DNA from: Actinomycetota bacterium
GTDB lineage: Bacteria; Actinomycetota; Actinomycetes; Actinomycetales; Microbacteriaceae
Reading direction: 5' to 3'
Length of the DNA: 64,000 nucleotides
NCBI GenBank assembly: GCA_947449765.1
Contig: CANFSP010000003.1
Span: forward strand, 158,705-222,704
Under the pieces are notes generated by a model, which made no database searches, was not told where the DNA came from, and was given only the letters and a program-made list of their open reading frames with translations. This document shows positions 48,140 through 57,200 of the stretch, in pieces; position 1 is the first letter of the stretch, and every line of letters starts with the position of its first letter. Both the position numbers and the translations under genes were made by a program.

Positions 48140-49495
48140 CTAGGCGTTGACGAGCTCGCGCACGCACGCCTCAAAGTGCTCGTGGTGCGCATCCACATCT
48201 GCCCTGGTCGTGGTCGGGCACATCAGCGCCATGTTGTGGAATGGCGTGATCATGACACCGCGGTTGGCAAGGTACAGGTGGATGTAGTCCTCGAGTTCTC
48301 CGTCGGCCGCCTCATAGGCCGCCGTACCCGTGATGGGGTAGGGCTTGGCAAAGCGATATTCAGCTCGTGCGCCCAACTGATTGATCGCCCACGGCAGGTC
48401 ATAGCGGTCAAAAATCGCTTGCACGCCATCGGTGAAGTAGGTTGCCGTGTCAATCATCGTTTCGAAAGTCTCGTCAGTGAGAACGCGCTCGAGGGTAGCG
48501 CGCATGGCGGCCACTTGGAGGGGGTTTCCAGCGAGCGTGCCGCCAACGCCACCCATGTCTACGAGGTCGAGGTCGGTGCGTGCGAGCACGCGCTCGGCAA
48601 AGGAGGCGCTCAAGCCATATGCGCCCGTGGGGATTCCGCCAGCGATGGCCTTACCAATCACGAACACATCGGGTTCGAGGTTATCGCGCATGGTCATGCC
48701 ACCCGGGCCGGCCGAAAAAGTGTGCGTCTCATCAATGATGAGCAGTGTGTCGTATTTGCGGGTGAGCTCCCGAACACCGGCAAGGTAACCCGGTTCGGGC
48801 AGCACGATGCCGATATTTGTCATCGCCGGCTCCATGAGGACGGCAGCAACATCCCCGTGAGCGAGTTGTCGTTCGAGACCCTCAAGGTCGTTGAACTCGG
48901 CAACTCGTGACGTCACGGTGACATCGACCGGGGAGCCCACGTTTCCGGGACGGCTCATCCCTTCGCCGTCCGGCCCGACGACGATTAAGGACTCGTCGAC
49001 TGAACCGTGATAGCAGTAGGAGTGGAACAGGATTTTTGGTTTGCCCGTGATGGCGCGCACCAAGCGAATCGCCCAGCGGTTTGCATCGGTCGCGGTCAGG
49101 GAGAAGCTCCACTTTTCCATGCCAAAGCGGCGGGTCAGTTCTGCCCCCACCCACTCGGCATCTTCGGTGGGCAACATGGTAGTCAGCCCGCCACGATCTT
49201 TGACGCGGTGTTCAATCGCCTTCACAACCTCGGGTGCGCTGTGTCCGGCCATCGAACCGGTGTCACCCAAGGCAAAGTCAATGTACTCATTACCGTCGAT
49301 ATCAACGATGCGATTTCCGTGTGCCGACTCGAGGTAGATCGGAAAGCCGCCGGCCTTCTTGTTCATCCACGTCATGGGTACCCGACCGAACAGGTGGTCT
49401 GCTCGCGCATAGGCGGCTTGTGACTTTGGGTGGAGACGCTCAAACTGAGCGCGCTCGCGGTTGGCTAGGTCGGTAAGTCGGTTGCGGTCGATCAT
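48140..49495 (-). CDS. Class-III PLP-dependent aminotransferase (glutamate-1-semialdehyde aminotransferase-like)
   Basis: A 451-residue PLP enzyme. The PLP Lys is in VIGKAIAGGIPTGAYG, the phosphate-binding region reads FSLTATDANRWAIRLVRAITG, and the Asp of LLIIDETHTF is clear. The closest well-known relatives are HemL and omega-aminotransferases. The SLTATDANRWA segment differs from the SGTEA-type loop of HemL, so a role in haem synthesis should not be assumed. I do not see a clear -10 box near the start, but GAGAAG lies upstream. Confidence 0.85.
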   Translation of the reverse strand: MIDRNRLTDLANRERAQFERLHPKSQAAYARADHLFGRVPMTWMNKKAGGFPIYLESAHGNRIVDIDGNEYIDFALGDTGSMAGHSAPEVVKAIEHRVKDRGGLTTMLPTEDAEWVGAELTRRFGMEKWSFSLTATDANRWAIRLVRAITGKPKILFHSYCYHGSVDESLIVVGPDGEGMSRPGNVGSPVDVTVTSRVAEFNDLEGLERQLAHGDVAAVLMEPAMTNIGIVLPEPGYLAGVRELTRKYDTLLIIDETHTFSAGPGGMTMRDNLEPDVFVIGKAIAGGIPTGAYGLSASFAERVLARTDLDLVDMGGVGGTLAGNPLQVAAMRATLERVLTDETFETMIDTATYFTDGVQAIFDRYDLPWAINQLGARAEYRFAKPYPITGTAAYEAADGELEDYIHLYLANRGVMITPFHNMALMCPTTTRADVDAHHEHFEACVRELVNA

Positions 49496-49523
49496 GTTTT
49501 TAAGCTTCTCACGCTAGGCGGGG

Positions 49524-49529
49524 CAGAAT
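49524..49529 (+). promoter_or_regulatory. -10 box CAGAAT of a leaderless promoter
   Basis: CAGAAT ends 6 nt before the GTG at 49536. Confidence 0.4.
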
Positions 49530-49535
49530 GAGAAG

Positions 49536-50546
49536 GTGCAGACTGCTTCGCCTCTGTGGAAACCGGATGTCCTTGGGCCGGACTTTGAGTCCGCGGAGCT
49601 TGAGCTCGGTTCCGACACCGAGGGACCAGTCGTGGCGACCCTGGTTCGGTACCTTCCCGCTCCCCGACGTCGGTCGCTGTGGGCCCGGTTGAGGAAAGTT
49701 CCGCAACCTAAGGCTGAAAACACGGATGTTGTCTATGTGCACGGGTGGTCTGACTATTTTTTCCAGCGTCACCTCGCCGAGTACTGGCGACGCCAGGGAG
49801 CTCGTTTTTTCGCGATAGATCTGCGCAAATACGGGAGAAGTCTGCGCCCCGGGCAGACTCCGGGTTACATCGAAGACCTCACCGAATACGACGCCGAAAT
49901 TAACGCGGCTCTCTCTGCGATTGGACACGGAGCAAAACAGCACCAACGAAAACTTGTTCTCATGGGTCACTCGACGGGTGGCCTCGTCCTCAGTCTGTGG
50001 GCGAGCCGACACCCTGGCCGGGCGGACGCGCTCATCCTCAACAGTCCCTGGTTGGAATATCAACTTACGGCGGCTATGCGCGCGGTTGTCGAACCCGTCC
50101 TGGATTGGCAAAGAAAGATTGCTCCGCGGGCCCTGCTTCCCAATCCGGACCTGGGGTTTTACAACCGCACCCAATCCAAGCGGCGAGGTGGGGAGTGGGA
50201 GTACAACGAGATGTGGCGCCCCGAGAAAGCCTTCTCGGTCCGTGCCGCCTGGTTGCGAGCTGTCCTCGCGGGACACACCTCGGTGGCCAGTGGGCTAAAA
50301 ATCAGTGCGCCCATTCTCGTTCTGCTCTCCGATCGAAGCATGCTGACGGCGCGCTGGTCAGAAAAAATGCGCGAGGCGGATCTGGTTATCGATGTGGAAA
50401 CCACAGCCATCCGTGCCCCCCGACTCGGAAGACGCGTTACAGTTGTACGCATTCCTCATGCGATGCACGATGTGGTGCTGTCCAAAAAGAGGGCACGCTC
50501 CACGGCCTTTGCAGAAATATCGAGATGGATCGGGGCTTACCTATGA
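49536..50546 (+). CDS. Alpha/beta hydrolase (lysophospholipase-like)
   Basis: A 336-residue hydrolase of the serine-hydrolase fold. The nucleophile elbow is LMGHSTGGLVL, an oxyanion region HGWSDYFFQRHLAEYW lies near residues 69-85, and a His in RIPHAMHDVV is the likely triad base. LSDRSM marks the acid strand. It resembles lysophospholipase or monoacylglycerol lipase-like proteins; the substrate is unknown. Its stop overlaps the carboxylesterase start (ATGA), implying coupling of two hydrolases. Confidence 0.85.
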   Translation: MQTASPLWKPDVLGPDFESAELELGSDTEGPVVATLVRYLPAPRRRSLWARLRKVPQPKAENTDVVYVHGWSDYFFQRHLAEYWRRQGARFFAIDLRKYGRSLRPGQTPGYIEDLTEYDAEINAALSAIGHGAKQHQRKLVLMGHSTGGLVLSLWASRHPGRADALILNSPWLEYQLTAAMRAVVEPVLDWQRKIAPRALLPNPDLGFYNRTQSKRRGGEWEYNEMWRPEKAFSVRAAWLRAVLAGHTSVASGLKISAPILVLLSDRSMLTARWSEKMREADLVIDVETTAIRAPRLGRRVTVVRIPHAMHDVVLSKKRARSTAFAEISRWIGAYL

Positions 50547-52105
50547 GCGCTTTCACCGACGACAACCTGATTGTTGACACGCAGTGTGGACAGGTTCGCG
50601 GGTCGCGAGCTGGCGACACGAACCGCTGGTTGGGCATCCCGTATGCAGCTCCTCCTCTGGGAGAGTTGCGCTATCGCGCACCAAAACCACCTCTGAAGTG
50701 GAGTGGCATTCGCGATGCGCTGGAATTTGGCTCGGTTGCACCGCAGGAGCCGACGAAGGTCATCCCCATTCCGCCCGGCCTCAAAATCGACGAGGATTGT
50801 CTCTCGCTCAACATTTGGGCCCCCAAGGCCGCGGCCACGGATGGTCGCAAGCGACCCGTGATGGTCTGGATTCACGGCGGTGCCTACTTCATTGGCTTCT
50901 CGGCCCAGCCGATTTACAAGGGACAAGACATCGCCGAACAGGGTGACGTCATCATGGTCACCCTCAACTATCGTCTCGGAGCGGTGGGCTTTCTCGACTT
51001 TCGTTCCTTCGGAGATTCGACGCACACCTTCGAGGCCAACTTGGGTTTGCGCGACATCATTGCCGCGCTTGAATGGGTCAAGAAGAATATTGCCAACTTC
51101 GGCGGCGATCCCGGTCAGGTGACGCTGTTTGGTGAATCCGCCGGCGGCGGTTGCGTCACGACGCTCATGACGAGCCCCAAGGCTAAAGGCCTCTTCCACC
51201 GCGCGATTGCCGAGAGTTCCCCCGCGACGAGTGTCTACGGTCCGGAGCGTACGGCTCAAATGGCTGGCGCGTACCTGGACCTCATGGGTATTCCGCACGA
51301 CCAGGCAAAAACCACGCTCCGCGAATTGGATGCGCACCAGCTGGCATCCAAGACGACGACGTTGCTCGACTACGTGGCCACCACGTGGCCGGGCACGGTC
51401 GCTTTCGCTCCCGCTATCGACGGCGATGTGATTGTGGATTACCCGGTCAAGCTTTTCCGTGAGGGCAAAGCGATGCGCATCCCGCTCATCATCGGCACGA
51501 ATAAGGATGAGGCCGCGCTCTTCAAGCTCATGAAGTCGCCGCTCATGCCCATCACGCAGGAGAGCCTGCATCGCATGTTCGATGACGCAGCCGCTGAAAA
51601 TCCTGCTCTCGTCGGGGCGGAGGCCAGAATCACCGCGGCGTACCCGGGTTACCCTCAGCAGTCTGCTGCCATGGAGGTCTCGCGGGACGCCGGCTTCCGC
51701 ATGCCCAGCGTGTGGGTTGCCGAGGCACACAGCAAGTACGCGCCGACCTGGATGTATCGCTTTGACCAGGCACCGCGTCTGTTGCGCTGGATGGGAATCG
51801 GAGCCTCACACGGAACCGAAATCCCGTACGTATTTGGCACCCTCCCGAACAAGCCGAATAAGCGGAACATCGGTTTCAGCCTGGGCGGTCTCCGCAAGGC
51901 TCACGCGATCAGCACTCGCATGCAAGCGAGATGGCTGGCGTTCGGTCGTTCGGGCAATCCGGCTTGTGAGAGCCAGCCGGACTGGCCAAACTACGATGCG
52001 ACCACGCGGGCCACTCTGCTCATCAACAAGACCGACTCCGTGAGCGACAACCCGGATCCGAACATTCGGGCGGCCTGGGGAGACGAGATTCTCGGCTTCA
52101 AGTAG
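50543..52105 (+). CDS. Carboxylesterase type B
   Basis: A 520-residue esterase of the type B carboxylesterase family. The oxyanion-hole region is VWIHGGAYFIGF, the nucleophile elbow is LFGESAGGGCV, and the catalytic His is in GASHGTEIPYVFG. EDCLSLNIWAP is the family's second pattern, as in para-nitrobenzyl esterase. It hydrolyses ester bonds, with no export signal. The start at 50543 was chosen over an ORF start at 49997, which lies inside the previous gene. Confidence 0.92.
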   Translation: MSAFTDDNLIVDTQCGQVRGSRAGDTNRWLGIPYAAPPLGELRYRAPKPPLKWSGIRDALEFGSVAPQEPTKVIPIPPGLKIDEDCLSLNIWAPKAAATDGRKRPVMVWIHGGAYFIGFSAQPIYKGQDIAEQGDVIMVTLNYRLGAVGFLDFRSFGDSTHTFEANLGLRDIIAALEWVKKNIANFGGDPGQVTLFGESAGGGCVTTLMTSPKAKGLFHRAIAESSPATSVYGPERTAQMAGAYLDLMGIPHDQAKTTLRELDAHQLASKTTTLLDYVATTWPGTVAFAPAIDGDVIVDYPVKLFREGKAMRIPLIIGTNKDEAALFKLMKSPLMPITQESLHRMFDDAAAENPALVGAEARITAAYPGYPQQSAAMEVSRDAGFRMPSVWVAEAHSKYAPTWMYRFDQAPRLLRWMGIGASHGTEIPYVFGTLPNKPNKRNIGFSLGGLRKAHAISTRMQARWLAFGRSGNPACESQPDWPNYDATTRATLLINKTDSVSDNPDPNIRAAWGDEILGFK

Positions 52106-52117
52106 CGCTAGCGCCGC

Positions 52118-52230
52118 GGGTTGAGTAGCGCCGACATCGCGGGTTGAGTAGCGCCGACGGCGCGTATCGAAACCCTGCGGGTTGAGTCCCATCGCTGGTT
52201 GAGTAGCGCCGAAGGCGCGTATCGAAACCC
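52118..52230. repeat. Cluster of GGTTGAGTA...GTATCGAAACC palindromic elements
   Basis: Two complete copies (52141-52175 and 52196-52230) and two fragments (52118-52135 and about 52178-52187). The complete ones are GGGTTGAGTAGCGCC, GAC or GAA, then GGCGCGTATCGAAACCC, giving a stem with a 3-nt loop. The elements lie just after the carboxylesterase gene. Confidence 0.75.
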
Positions 52231-52242
52231 CGCGCTGGAAAC

Positions 52243-52731
52243 CTACCTAAAGTTCACGAACTGCAGGGCGACCGGAAAGTCCTCATTCTTGAGCAGCGCA
52301 ATGGTGTTCTGCAGGTCGTCACGACTCTTGGATGACACGCGAATCTCATCCCCTTGAATTTGCGACTTCACCGACTTGGGCGCCTTCTCGCGGATGGCAG
52401 CATTGACCAGTTTGGCGTTTGCCTGATCGATGCCCTCTTTCATGCTCGCTTCGAGGCGATATTCCTTGCCACTGGCATACGGCTCGCCCGCATCCAACTG
52501 ACGCAGGGTAATGCCGCGCTTGATGAGCTTCGCTTCGAAGACCTCGAGAACGGCTTTGACGCGTTCTTCTGAGTTGGCTTTCATGAGAAATTTCTCGCCC
52601 GATTTTTCGAGGGATGCGCCTACGCCCTTGAAGTCGTAACGCTGTTCAATCTCTCTGGTTGCCTGGTTGAACGCGTTGTCCACTTCCATGCGATCTACTT
52701 TGCTGACGATGTCGAAGGATGAGTCTGCCAT
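52243..52731 (-). CDS. YajQ-family nucleotide-binding protein
   Basis: A 162-residue protein that starts MADSSFDIVSKVDRMEVDNA and contains ATREIEQRYDFKGVGASLE, KSVKSQIQGDEIRVSSKSRDDLQN and the end FPVALQFVNFR, all typical of the YajQ family, two ferredoxin-like folds. YajQ proteins bind nucleotides, and in some bacteria c-di-GMP, and act in gene regulation. The ATG at 52731 follows TAAAAT by 6 nt on the minus strand. Confidence 0.94.
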   Translation of the reverse strand: MADSSFDIVSKVDRMEVDNAFNQATREIEQRYDFKGVGASLEKSGEKFLMKANSEERVKAVLEVFEAKLIKRGITLRQLDAGEPYASGKEYRLEASMKEGIDQANAKLVNAAIREKAPKSVKSQIQGDEIRVSSKSRDDLQNTIALLKNEDFPVALQFVNFR

Positions 52732-52737
52732 GCTTCG

Positions 52738-52743
52738 ATTTTA
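52738..52743 (-). promoter_or_regulatory. -10 box TAAAAT of the yajQ promoter
   Basis: On the minus strand TAAAAT ends 6 nt before the ATG at 52731. Confidence 0.55.
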
Positions 52744-52827
52744 CGTGCGCAAGCGATTTTCAACATTCCCCTTCGTGCCGGTAATGTTGGAGGGCACCTG
52801 CTTGTGACTACGCGGGCGGGTGTATCT

Positions 52828-52909
52828 GGCGAGTTACCCAAGCGGCCAAAGGGATCTGACTGTAAATCAGCCGGCTCAGCCTTCGGGGGTTCGAATCCCT
52901 CACTCGCCA
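52828..52909 (+). tRNA. tRNA-Tyr (GTA anticodon)
   Basis: An 82-nt class II tRNA. The acceptor arms are GGCGAGT and ACTCGCC with discriminator A at 52909. The anticodon loop CTGTAAA has GTA at 52862-52864 between CTGA and TCAG. A long variable arm and the T-loop GGTTCGAATCCC follow. No CCA is encoded. Its last 13 bases recur at 53025-53037. Confidence 0.95.
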
Positions 52910-52910
52910 C

Positions 52911-52947
52911 AAATAAAAAAGCCCCTTTTTAGGGGGCTTTTTTATTT
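52911..52947 (+). terminator. Strong Rho-independent terminator after tRNA-Tyr
   Basis: A 15-bp perfect stem (AAATAAAAAAGCCCC / GGGGCTTTTTTATTT) with a 7-nt loop. It is symmetrical and could act in both directions. Confidence 0.85.
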
Positions 52948-52987
52948 GTGGCTCGTCTTAGGGGTATTCGAACCTGGGTTCTTGGTT

Positions 52988-53023
52988 CCGCGCCCGGTTG
53001 CGAAGCGAAGCTTCGCGGCGCGG
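52988..53023. repeat. GC-rich hairpin between the two tRNA-Tyr 3'-end copies
   Basis: Nested arms: CCGCGCC/GGCGCGG outside and GCGAAGC/GCTTCGC inside. The sequence between the tRNA terminator and the FUSC gene is otherwise unexplained. Confidence 0.6.
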
Positions 53024-53024
53024 G

Positions 53025-53039
53025 CCCTCACTCGCCACA
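53025..53039 (+). repeat. Second copy of the tRNA-Tyr 3' end (15 bp)
   Basis: CCCTCACTCGCCACA is identical to 52897-52911, which spans the end of tRNA-Tyr and two following bases. The copies are 128 bp apart in direct orientation. Confidence 0.7.
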
Positions 53040-53051
53040 CAAGTTTGTCGG

Positions 53052-54044
53052 CTACTCAGCACCCGCAGCCACCGGCGCATTGAGTCCGCCGCGCCAAAAG
53101 AGTAGCCGTTCGATGCCGAGAACGAGAAGGCAGGCCAGCGCGGCGAGAACGGTCGCGTAGAGGCGGTAATCCGATACCTGCGACACCTGCTCGGGAGGGC
53201 CAGAGAGCAACACCACGCCTGGCGTGAGGAACATGACGTATTCCCAGTACTTGCGCTTACCAACGAACCTCACAAGTAGCGCAATCTCGAGAAAGATCAG
53301 CCCCACGGCGTAGTAGAGATAGCCGGGGAGCATGGATGCGCTCACTCCGAGCGCGAGGAGAAAGCCGAGCACTGTGCCACCGGCGCGTTGTAGCGCTTTC
53401 CGACTCGTCTCTCCCGCATACGGAACGATCAGAACGACGACAACGGTGAGCGCCGTCCACATCCCCAGGAGCTGCTGGTGGACGGTCGCGGCGACATACC
53501 CCGCGCCACCTAGTAAGAGGGCGAGGTTGACCGCGTACATGACATTCACTTTGACGGGGTAGGCAGCAACCTCTTTTTGTGCGGGCTTGCGCACGATGAG
53601 CATCGTGAGCAGCCCCCCGACGAGCACGCATCCGAGTGTTATCGCCCCAGTGATCAGCGCGTTGGCGAGGGCGCCATCCACTATCTTGGGCGGCTGTGCG
53701 ATGACTGCGGCAACGAGAACTGGGAACATGAAATTCCACACCGAAAGCCCCCACCTGTTGACAGCTCCCAACGCGGCGCCAGCAACGAGCATCAATGCCG
53801 CCGACGCTACCGGGTTTGTCGCTACGAACATGCCCGCGAAAGTTCCGACACCGCTTGCGATGGTCAGTGGGATGAGGCCGCGCCAACGCAAGCCGGCCGC
53901 AGAGAACAGGCCGCCCATGGCGGCGAGCATCGCGAGCGTGGATGCCGAACTCCATCCCAGAACGGTGACGACAACGGTAGGCACAGCCATGATCACAATG
54001 GCGGCAAGCAGAATCATGTTGAGCTTGAGTACGGGTTTAGCCAT
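53052..54044 (-). CDS. FUSC-type membrane protein
   Basis: A 330-residue protein with about ten helices in two halves. The first helices (ILLAAIVIMAVPTVVVTVLG, LAMLAAMGGLFSAAG) and the second half (LLGMWTALTVVVVLIVPYAGETSRKALQRAGGTVLGFLLAL) match the fusaric-acid-resistance/YccS-like FUSC fold. Its role may be export of aromatic acids or envelope related; this is not certain. The ATG at 54044 lies 5 nt after TAGCAT on the minus strand. The last four codons lie close to the tRNA-Tyr 3' repeat. Confidence 0.8.
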   Translation of the reverse strand: MAKPVLKLNMILLAAIVIMAVPTVVVTVLGWSSASTLAMLAAMGGLFSAAGLRWRGLIPLTIASGVGTFAGMFVATNPVASAALMLVAGAALGAVNRWGLSVWNFMFPVLVAAVIAQPPKIVDGALANALITGAITLGCVLVGGLLTMLIVRKPAQKEVAAYPVKVNVMYAVNLALLLGGAGYVAATVHQQLLGMWTALTVVVVLIVPYAGETSRKALQRAGGTVLGFLLALGVSASMLPGYLYYAVGLIFLEIALLVRFVGKRKYWEYVMFLTPGVVLLSGPPEQVSQVSDYRLYATVLAALACLLVLGIERLLFWRGGLNAPVAAGAE

Positions 54045-54150
54045 AGCTCATGCTAACTGAGCGGATTTTGGTGACGGGATCTCGGTCGCGGTCCTCGTGT
54101 GCGCCGACCGGATTTTTGGGCCGAAGAAGAGCCGCCAGTGGATTTCTTAA

Positions 54151-54214
54151 TCAAGTTAACCAATTAAGCCAATTAATCGCTTAAACTCATCGGGATACAA
54201 ACACCTAAGGGGAC
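54151..54214 (+). promoter_or_regulatory. Promoter and possible operator of the large exported protein gene
   Basis: An AT-rich stretch containing CCAATTAA twice (54160-54167 and 54169-54176), a candidate -10 TAAACT (54182-54187), and the RBS AAGGGGA (54207-54213) before the ATG at 54219. This gene has a leadered mRNA of about 25 nt. Confidence 0.45.
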
Positions 54215-54218
54215 CCTG

Positions 54219-57200
54219 ATGATCCGAGTTAAGAATCGCCTGGCGCTAGCCGTAGCCGCAGTGCTGGCAACGGTAGCAACCGTCTTCGTCGCACAACCCG
54301 CCCAGGCTGCCGCGTCCCACTCTTCAGGTGGTGCGTCGCGTATTACCGGAATGACGGTGTCCCGCGACTACCTCGGTGCAGCGTCGTCCACGCCGACATC
54401 AAGCGTCTCGGTTCCCCTGCCGGCTGCCGCGACGTCCCTGACCATGACCGTGAAAATCACCTTCCCCTACGACTTTGTCGATGCCCACCTCAACGAAACC
54501 TGGTCCTATAACCTCAACCAGGTTGTGCCAGCGGGTGTCTCGGTTATCACGACGAATCCCACTGCCGCAGGTCAGGTAAAGCTCACCACGATGTCCGATG
54601 ATTACGCGCTTGTGGTTAACGCCACGGCGAAAACCATCAAGTTCGCCGATCATGGGGATACTTCCGATCCGTCTGTGACGTTCACCGTCTCGAATGGTGG
54701 AAAGACTCCCACTGCTGGCACCTATTCCCTCGCGCCCGCACTCACCAATCCGTCTGGCTCGGCTGTTGGTTTTGCCGCCACAGACAACGACATCTACACA
54801 AATCCATCAGTCAGTCAAAAATCCTTCCTCTTTGCGTCAGACTCGAGTGCTGCGATTCCCGCGGGAGCTGTAGCGCAGGTCACGGTAGACACCTGTGTCT
54901 TGACATACGATCCAATGCTCCTGCCGCAGCCGTCGAACCTCTCGGCAACGTTGAGTGTTGATAATGCCGACGTGGTCATCGATGGCACGGTGAGCAAGTG
55001 GTATCAGCGCCCGACAACTCTGCTGGGGTCACTGGCGACAAGTAATACTTATTCCAATAACCGACGTGCTCATGCCGTCGTGACGGTTAATAACGGCGCA
55101 GGCGTTTCGGAGAAAACGCCCAACGTGGATTTGGCCGTCTGGAGCAGTGACCTTCCCATGGGGAGCGACAACCTGTCTGCACCATGTGTCCCAAATACGC
55201 CGGCTAAACCGTCGTTGAACATCAGCAGTAGCAACGGCGCCGTCACGTTTAACTTCAGTGCTCCAACACCGAGCTCGACCGACATCGCTAACTCCTACGA
55301 TGTATCCCTGCTTGATGCGACGTCACACGCCTTGGTGGCGAGTGCGAACGTGCTCAAATCAGCAATGAGCTTATCTTCGGGTACCTACTACGCGTCGACG
55401 GTTAACCTCAAGCAGTTGGATGGTTCGACGGCGTTCACGCCAACTCCGCAAGCGGCATACACGCTGAAAATTCGTGCGAAGGCCACCAACAGCACCGAGG
55501 TCTACCAAAGTGCATATTCCGCGGAATCGGATGCCAAGACCTATTACAAGCCGTTCACTCCGAACAAGCCAACCGTCACTCTTGCCTCGATAACGGGTAA
55601 GTCGGTTACGGTAACCTTCCCGATCACAACGGTTGGTGACACGTACTTCGCAGCGGCATGGAAAGCGAGTGACACCGGTTACGTAACCATGCTCGGACAA
55701 TCCGATCTGACCTCGTGCACGGTTACTGGCTCGACTGTCACGTGTGTGGTCTCAGCAACGAGTCCGAATTCGTTCCTCAAGCCTGATACCTATGTCGTTC
55801 GTGTACGTGCAATCAATCCGGTGTATTACTCGAATTCGGACTGGTCGCCGGCATCCACCAGCTTTGAGGGCGCCGCACCTGGTGTAACGGTGGCCACCCC
55901 CGATTCCAGCTGGACTCGAGGAGGTAAGGCAACAATCGCGACCTCGACGGACGCTCCGCCGACGACATCCAGTTCCGCGACGAAAACCGTCTCAGATGGT
56001 CTCGCGAACATGTATGTCACCTCAACGGGTGCGGCATCCGCCGGAAACTTCCCCATCACGATGAAAAAAATGAACTTCGACGGCGTCATCGACAGCAGTT
56101 TTGGCGGTTCGGGTTCGGTTTCGTTCAACATCCCATCCACCACCACGGGAACCGCGGTTGGCCTCTTCGGTAGTGGTCAGTACGCCTACGTTTCGCGAAC
56201 CGGTTCGCCAGCGTCCTCGGGTTTCATGGGCATGAGTACTCCCTCGTCGCTGGCCTGGAGCTATCGTGAGGGAACGCTGGGTTCGGCGCCCGGAGCTGCC
56301 GTGGTCATTACCTCTAAGCTCACCTCCGTGTGTAACGGGTCATGGGCTAAGCCCATGGGCTTCAACCTCGCAGATGCAATGCTCTCGAATCTCATCAGTG
56401 CTCCAACGGCACGCCCAGTAGCTGTGGTGACGTGTGTGGACGCAATGAATTCGAAGAGGTTCGACGTCCTGGCATCTGTCGCAAGCGATGGCACGCTCAC
56501 CCAGATCTGGGATCTGAACCCGGTTTGGGGTGGCGGGGCGAGCACGAACTATTCGTTCGACTCCTTCTCGGTAAATCCGAATGCCACAGGAACCGACATC
56601 GCCATCGTGGCGAGCTCGCAGCAAGCGAGCTACAGCTCTGAGGTCTACAGCAACCGCACCCAACGCCTGATTCGCGTTTCGGTTGATGGGGTTGGCTTTG
56701 CGTCGACGGTTGCAACGCCATTCACTCAGGCGGTTGAGCTTGCACCATTCAACGACGGACTCACCGTTCCAGGAATTCTGGGCACCCCGATTTCGTCTCC
56801 CATCTCGCCGATGGGTGAGATTTCTCAGCCAGCGTTGAAGACCGACCTCAAAGTCACCGTGCTCAATGGCGTGACGGTGGGCAACTTTAATACCCCAGTC
56901 ACCCTCGCATTGGACAGTGCTACGCCGATGACCTCGGCGAGCACGCTCTCGTTCCCCTTCAATGCAAAAGTCACGGCGTCTGATGGCTCCATGTACGTGA
57001 ATCGCTCCGAAACGGTGGGTTCATCAGAAACGACTGCAGCTGCGGTGATGAGCAGTACCGGTGTATTCAAAACCGGTCAGGTCGCCACTTTTGATCGCAA
57101 TGGAGACGCCTTTGAGTTGCGTTGGATTAAGGGCAGTCTGCAAAAGTGGATGTACGTTCCGCCGGTCGTGGCGCCCGCGACCGCCAGCACATCCATCCTC

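Noticed and set aside
52945..53030. Second tRNA gene near the FUSC gene
   Set aside because: Only the 3' end sequence is duplicated; no acceptor 5' arm, D-arm or anticodon arm can be found, and a TTCGAA match on the minus strand does not fold into a T-arm.
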